From positions 1-10,672 of the forward strand of contig SDVU01000768.1 in assembly GCA_016256075.1 (NCBI GenBank): a stretch of DNA of 10,672 bases, given 5' to 3'. How positions within the stretch are numbered: the stretch's first letter is position 1; every line of letters starts with the position of its first letter. Source of the DNA: Dictyocoela muelleri. Lineage: Eukaryota; Microsporidia. Under the pieces are notes generated by a model that saw only the letters and a list, made by a program, of their open reading frames with translations, did no database searches and had not been told where the DNA came from. Positions 7,998-10,672 of this stretch are shown piece after piece. The translations under genes and the position numbers were made by a program.

Positions 7998-8110
7998 AAA
8001 TTTGAGACCTAATTTCAAATTTGAGACCTAATTCTAAATTTAATCTTAATTCTAAAATTGAAAAATAATTCTAAATTTAAGACATAATCCTAAATTTAAG
8101 ACATAAATTT
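7998..8110. repeat. 18-19-bp tandem repeat array, about 6 units
   Basis: Units start at about 7998, 8017, 8036, 8054, 8073 and 8092, with consensus AAATTTRAGACMTAATTCT. The first two units are almost identical (AAATTTGAGACCTAATT); later ones have diverged. It begins where the 31-bp array ends, sharing the AAGATGAAA junction, so the two arrays form one compound minisatellite of about 330 bp. It does not code for protein. Confidence 0.85.
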
Positions 8111-9047
8111 AGATTAAAAACATAAAACAAAGACTTTATTATAGCCATATTAAAATCATCTTACCATTTTCTTTTTATTTCTTATAAATTTTATAATTAT
8201 TTTATTATTCGTTTTTAAACAGTCTTACTGTTTGTTAATTATCAATTTAACTCAGTTTATTTGAAAGTAAAAATAACATATTCAAAATTCTAAAATATAA
8301 AAAAAATATTAAATAGACTAATATTATTAAATAGACTAATAATATTATAGAGACGCTATTCTTGTCGATTATTTGTAAAGCCATTAAAATATAGTGTCTT
8401 AATTATCATAAATAACATTTAGGATGTTTATTATGAAATTTAAAGAGTAGAAGGTGAAATATCCATATTAAAGAACCTTAAATATTGCAAAAAGATTATA
8501 TTAAGGAAATTAAATATTTTTTTGTTATTTTTTAAATTTAGCCTTCTTAGGTAATTAAGGAATTTTTAATTTAAATAATAAGAAGAGTAAAAAATAGCTT
8601 TAAATTCAGGTTTAAATATTATTATTTTGTAGGAATAAAATAAACTCTATATGAAAAAAGCTATATTAAGATAAAATAAATATTAATTTCGAAATATCGC
8701 TGATAGATGTAATATTGGTCCTGAATTTTTTATTGAATTTCATTTATTTAATAAAAAAGTTCTCAATTACCAACTTTTTGTGATATTCATTTTTTAAATC
8801 TTCCGAAACTGGAATTACCAGGCTGTTTAATTAATTTTTCTCATTTGAATGTCATATACTTATTAATGTTATTTCCGATTCTTTTCGATATTTAGAACTG
8901 TTATGTATAATGAAAGCATTTCTTAATTATAGGAGAAGCTGGTTTAAAAAACAACTTGTATAAAAACGAGTTTATTTGTATGAAAAAATGATTTTAATTA
9001 TATAGAAAATAGACATTATATGTTCATATTAGGTCAGTATCTTACAG
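8111..9047. other. AT-rich intergenic stretch with a possible faint coding relic
   Basis: No intact gene on either strand. A TATTAAATAGACTAAT direct repeat lies at about 8308-8343. A short imperfect inverted repeat (AGACGCTAT/ATAGTGTCT) spans about 8351-8399. From about 8670 to 8963 the sequence is less monotonous. On the plus strand it has one open stretch of about 33 codons (near 8685-8785) and one of 42 codons (8835-8960) in another frame, with mixed amino acids. This could be a decayed coding region, but I recognise no family and chance is a real alternative. Confidence 0.35.
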
Positions 9048-9268
9048 TATAAAAATATTTCATATTTAAGCTTTCCGTGATCTGATACTATTAGGTAGAG
9101 TGTATTTAATTCATTTTAATTTTTTTCCTTGATATACAAAATATCAAATTGTAAATTTGATCAGAATTTGATATTCTGCATATCAAGTAAGAAATTAAAA
9201 TGAATTAAATGTACTCTACGCAATAGTAACAAATCACGGGAAGCTTAAATATGAAACCGATTTTTATA
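9048..9268. mobile_element. 221-bp long foldback, MITE or long-hairpin candidate
   Basis: Arms at 9048-9150 and 9165-9268 are reverse complements over about 103 bases with roughly 90 per cent identity by hand count, two small indels and a 14-base loop (9151-9164). Blocks such as TTCATATTTAAGCTT, ATTTAATTCATTTTAATTT and AATATCAAATT match exactly between arms. It is non-coding. The arms end in TATAAAAAT/ATTTTTATA, and the flanks give no convincing target duplication. It does not share obvious end sequence with the 5331-5487 foldback. If transcribed it would form a long RNA hairpin. Confidence 0.75.
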
Positions 9269-9488
9269 TGTTATTTTTTATTGTAAAATATTTACCCGTT
9301 ATGGAGATAGAATACCAATAATTATTATTTTTGGATCAATTATTTACATTTTAAATTATTTTAAGGTTAAATCTACAAAGTTTATATTTTTTTTAAAATT
9401 AGACTACTGAAGTTTTAGAATAACAGACTTGGCTAAATACAAAAAACGTTTATGAAATTCATATTTTAATGTTACGGAATATTTTTTT
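9269..9488. other. intergenic sequence 3' of the 245-residue gene
   Basis: AT-rich, with no ORF. It should contain the 3' end of the minus-strand gene that stops at 9489. A run of T on the plus strand (9482-9490) directly overlaps the stop region. No clear polyadenylation signal is seen. Confidence 0.45.
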
Positions 9489-10226
9489 TTAATTTTTTAT
9501 AAACCAACCACCGAACAGACGGAACAAAATTTGGGTAAGAAACCCTTTTTTACTTTTATTTGCTTCAAACGGATCTTTATAAACAATATGAACATCGGAC
9601 TTAAAATCATGTATTGTTAAACTTCGTTTATTTGGCTTTATTTTTCGTTCTTTAGAAATAGGCTTAAAATTATTTTTTCGCTTATCCATTTCAAAATCGA
9701 TATTTTGAATTTGGTCGCAAGAATAAAATTTTACCTTATTTTCCACATTATTGCAATTCTCGGATGTTAAGGTATCACTGGTTTTTTGTGATAAGATTGA
9801 TAATTGAGATTTCAAAAGGTTTTCGTCGTAAATAGAGATTTCTTTTTGATATTTATTTTTTATACTCACAGATTCATTTTTTATTAAAGATAAATCCCTA
9901 ATAACATTTTTATCTTTCATAACTTCTTTATTCTCGTAATTTTCATTTTTTAAATTCAAAATGTCATTCTGAAACGGTTTTTTATTGATTAAATCAATAT
10001 TCGATTTTGTTTTAGTCTCATTTAAGGTTGGCATCGACTCAAAAATTATCTGATTTTCGTAGATATTTGCAAAAATTTCATTATCCATTTTAGTTAAATC
10101 GGGTATTTGTTTATTATAAATATGTTTCTCCTTTTGAGAAGCTAATGAATTGGTTTTTATCTTTTTCTTGTTTTTCCTTTTCAAAAATTTCTTATTTTTA
10201 TTTGTTTTTGTATTGACACCTGTCAT
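9489..10226 (-). CDS. unrecognised 245-residue basic protein with hydrophobic C-terminal tail
   Basis: A single intronless ORF of 245 codons, long for such AT-rich DNA and therefore likely real. The ATG at 10226 is the 5'-most in frame, with in-frame TGA codons 15 and 21 bases upstream. The N-terminus is strongly basic (about residues 7-24, with a K-x-L-K-R-K-N-K-K-K core), as in a nuclear or nucleolar targeting signal. The middle (about 30-180) is rich in N, K, E, S and I and probably largely disordered or helical. A second basic stretch is at about 180-203. The last 18 residues (228-245, GFLTQILFRLFGGWFIKN) are hydrophobic and aromatic, too short for a sure transmembrane helix but able to anchor the protein to a membrane or partner. 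I recognise no family. Three out-of-frame ATGs lie within 22 bases upstream. Confidence 0.75.
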   Translation of the reverse strand: MTGVNTKTNKNKKFLKRKNKKKIKTNSLASQKEKHIYNKQIPDLTKMDNEIFANIYENQIIFESMPTLNETKTKSNIDLINKKPFQNDILNLKNENYENKEVMKDKNVIRDLSLIKNESVSIKNKYQKEISIYDENLLKSQLSILSQKTSDTLTSENCNNVENKVKFYSCDQIQNIDFEMDKRKNNFKPISKERKIKPNKRSLTIHDFKSDVHIVYKDPFEANKSKKGFLTQILFRLFGGWFIKN

Positions 10227-10432
10227 AATATTTCCATGTCATTTTCATAAATATAAAAAAGGAGTAAGTGTTTCAGGTTAAACAAATTAAAAATATCGTG
10301 AAAAATTAATTTCCTTGTAGCGGTTAAATTAAAAAATAAGGTTTATATTTATTGTGAATTAAAAAGTATAAATTATATTTTTTTTCTAATTTTTTGATTT
10401 TTAAAGTATATTCCTTTTAAAGAGAATTTTAA
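10227..10432. promoter_or_regulatory. divergent intergenic region
   Basis: About 206 bases between the start of the minus-strand 245-residue gene and a possible plus-strand small ORF. If both are real, it carries two promoters. It is AT-rich with several TATA-like runs; none stands out, and no CCC- or GGG-type start-proximal motif, as reported for microsporidian promoters, is visible next to either ATG. Confidence 0.3.
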
Positions 10433-10555
10433 ATGATAGAGTCAAAAGACCATTTTAAAAAGTTAAGGACACAAAAAGAAAATTATAAATTAATCAATTA
10501 CGTTAAAAACACATTGAAAAAAAAATTGTTTATAAGTTCGAATCATCCTGAATGA
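10433..10555 (+). CDS. possible small ORF, 40 residues
   Basis: An ATG at 10433 immediately follows an in-frame TAA, so the start is fixed, and the frame runs 40 codons to TGA at 10553-10555. The product (MIESKDHFKKLRTQKENYKL... ending SSNHPE) is basic and looks like one amphipathic helix. The sequence is somewhat less AT-rich than its upstream flank. It could be a small gene, a first exon, or a relic of something longer. I recognise no family. The remaining 117 bases to the window end hold no clear continuation or splice signals. Confidence 0.3.
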   Translation: MIESKDHFKKLRTQKENYKLINYVKNTLKKKLFISSNHPE

Positions 10556-10672
10556 CCTAAATTATTCGGTTTACCTTAACTGAGTCTTCCAAGTGCTCTT
10601 TAATAAATAATGAGGGAATGACATTAAGCGGTCATAACTATAGAAATATAGTATTAATATACAGTTGTTCCA

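Noticed and set aside
7778-8110. CRISPR-like array
   Set aside because: The units are contiguous tandem repeats without unique spacers, in eukaryotic-type DNA.
10531-10560. TTCGAATC resembling a tRNA T-loop
   Set aside because: No flanking T-stem, acceptor stem or anticodon arm can be folded around it.

Overview
This is a very AT-rich, gene-poor eukaryotic stretch, most likely from a microsporidian with a transposon-laden genome. The support is indirect: an intronless eukaryotic-type tRNA gene, intronless Lys/Asn/Ile-rich genes, and Ty3/gypsy fossils whose Gag knuckle (CX2HX4HX4C) resembles those I know from microsporidian Ty3/gypsy elements. Another AT-rich fungus or protist is not excluded.

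Layout. 1-2150: gag, protease and reverse transcriptase of a broken Ty3/gypsy element on the minus strand, running off the left edge. About 2335-4086: a more decayed plus-strand Ty3/gypsy pol (late RT, RNase H, integrase) of a different lineage, head to head with the first. 4087-6456: non-coding, holding a 157-bp foldback/MITE-like element (5331-5487) and an 11-bp tandem array of 20 units (5871-6093). 6457-6527: tRNA-Arg(ACG) with a structured trailer. 6683-6968: a short, interrupted coding relic. 7307-7696 (minus): a small, probably secreted, beta-rich protein with a faint alpha-crystallin/HSP20 resemblance. 7778-8110: two abutting tandem arrays just upstream of it (31-bp, then 18-19-bp units). 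8111-9047: AT-rich, with at most a faint coding relic. 9048-9268: a second long foldback with about 103-bp arms. 9489-10226 (minus): a 245-residue unrecognised protein with basic segments and a hydrophobic C-terminal tail. 10433-10555: a possible 40-residue ORF, divergent from it.

No operon-like or pathway logic links these genes. The functional parts I would defend are the tRNA and the two minus-strand genes; most of the rest is mobile-element fossils, foldbacks and minisatellites. I see no convincing new multi-gene system. The best leads are the two foldbacks, the arrays upstream of the secreted-protein gene, the possible secreted HSP20-like fold, and the crowded upstream AUGs of the 245-residue gene.
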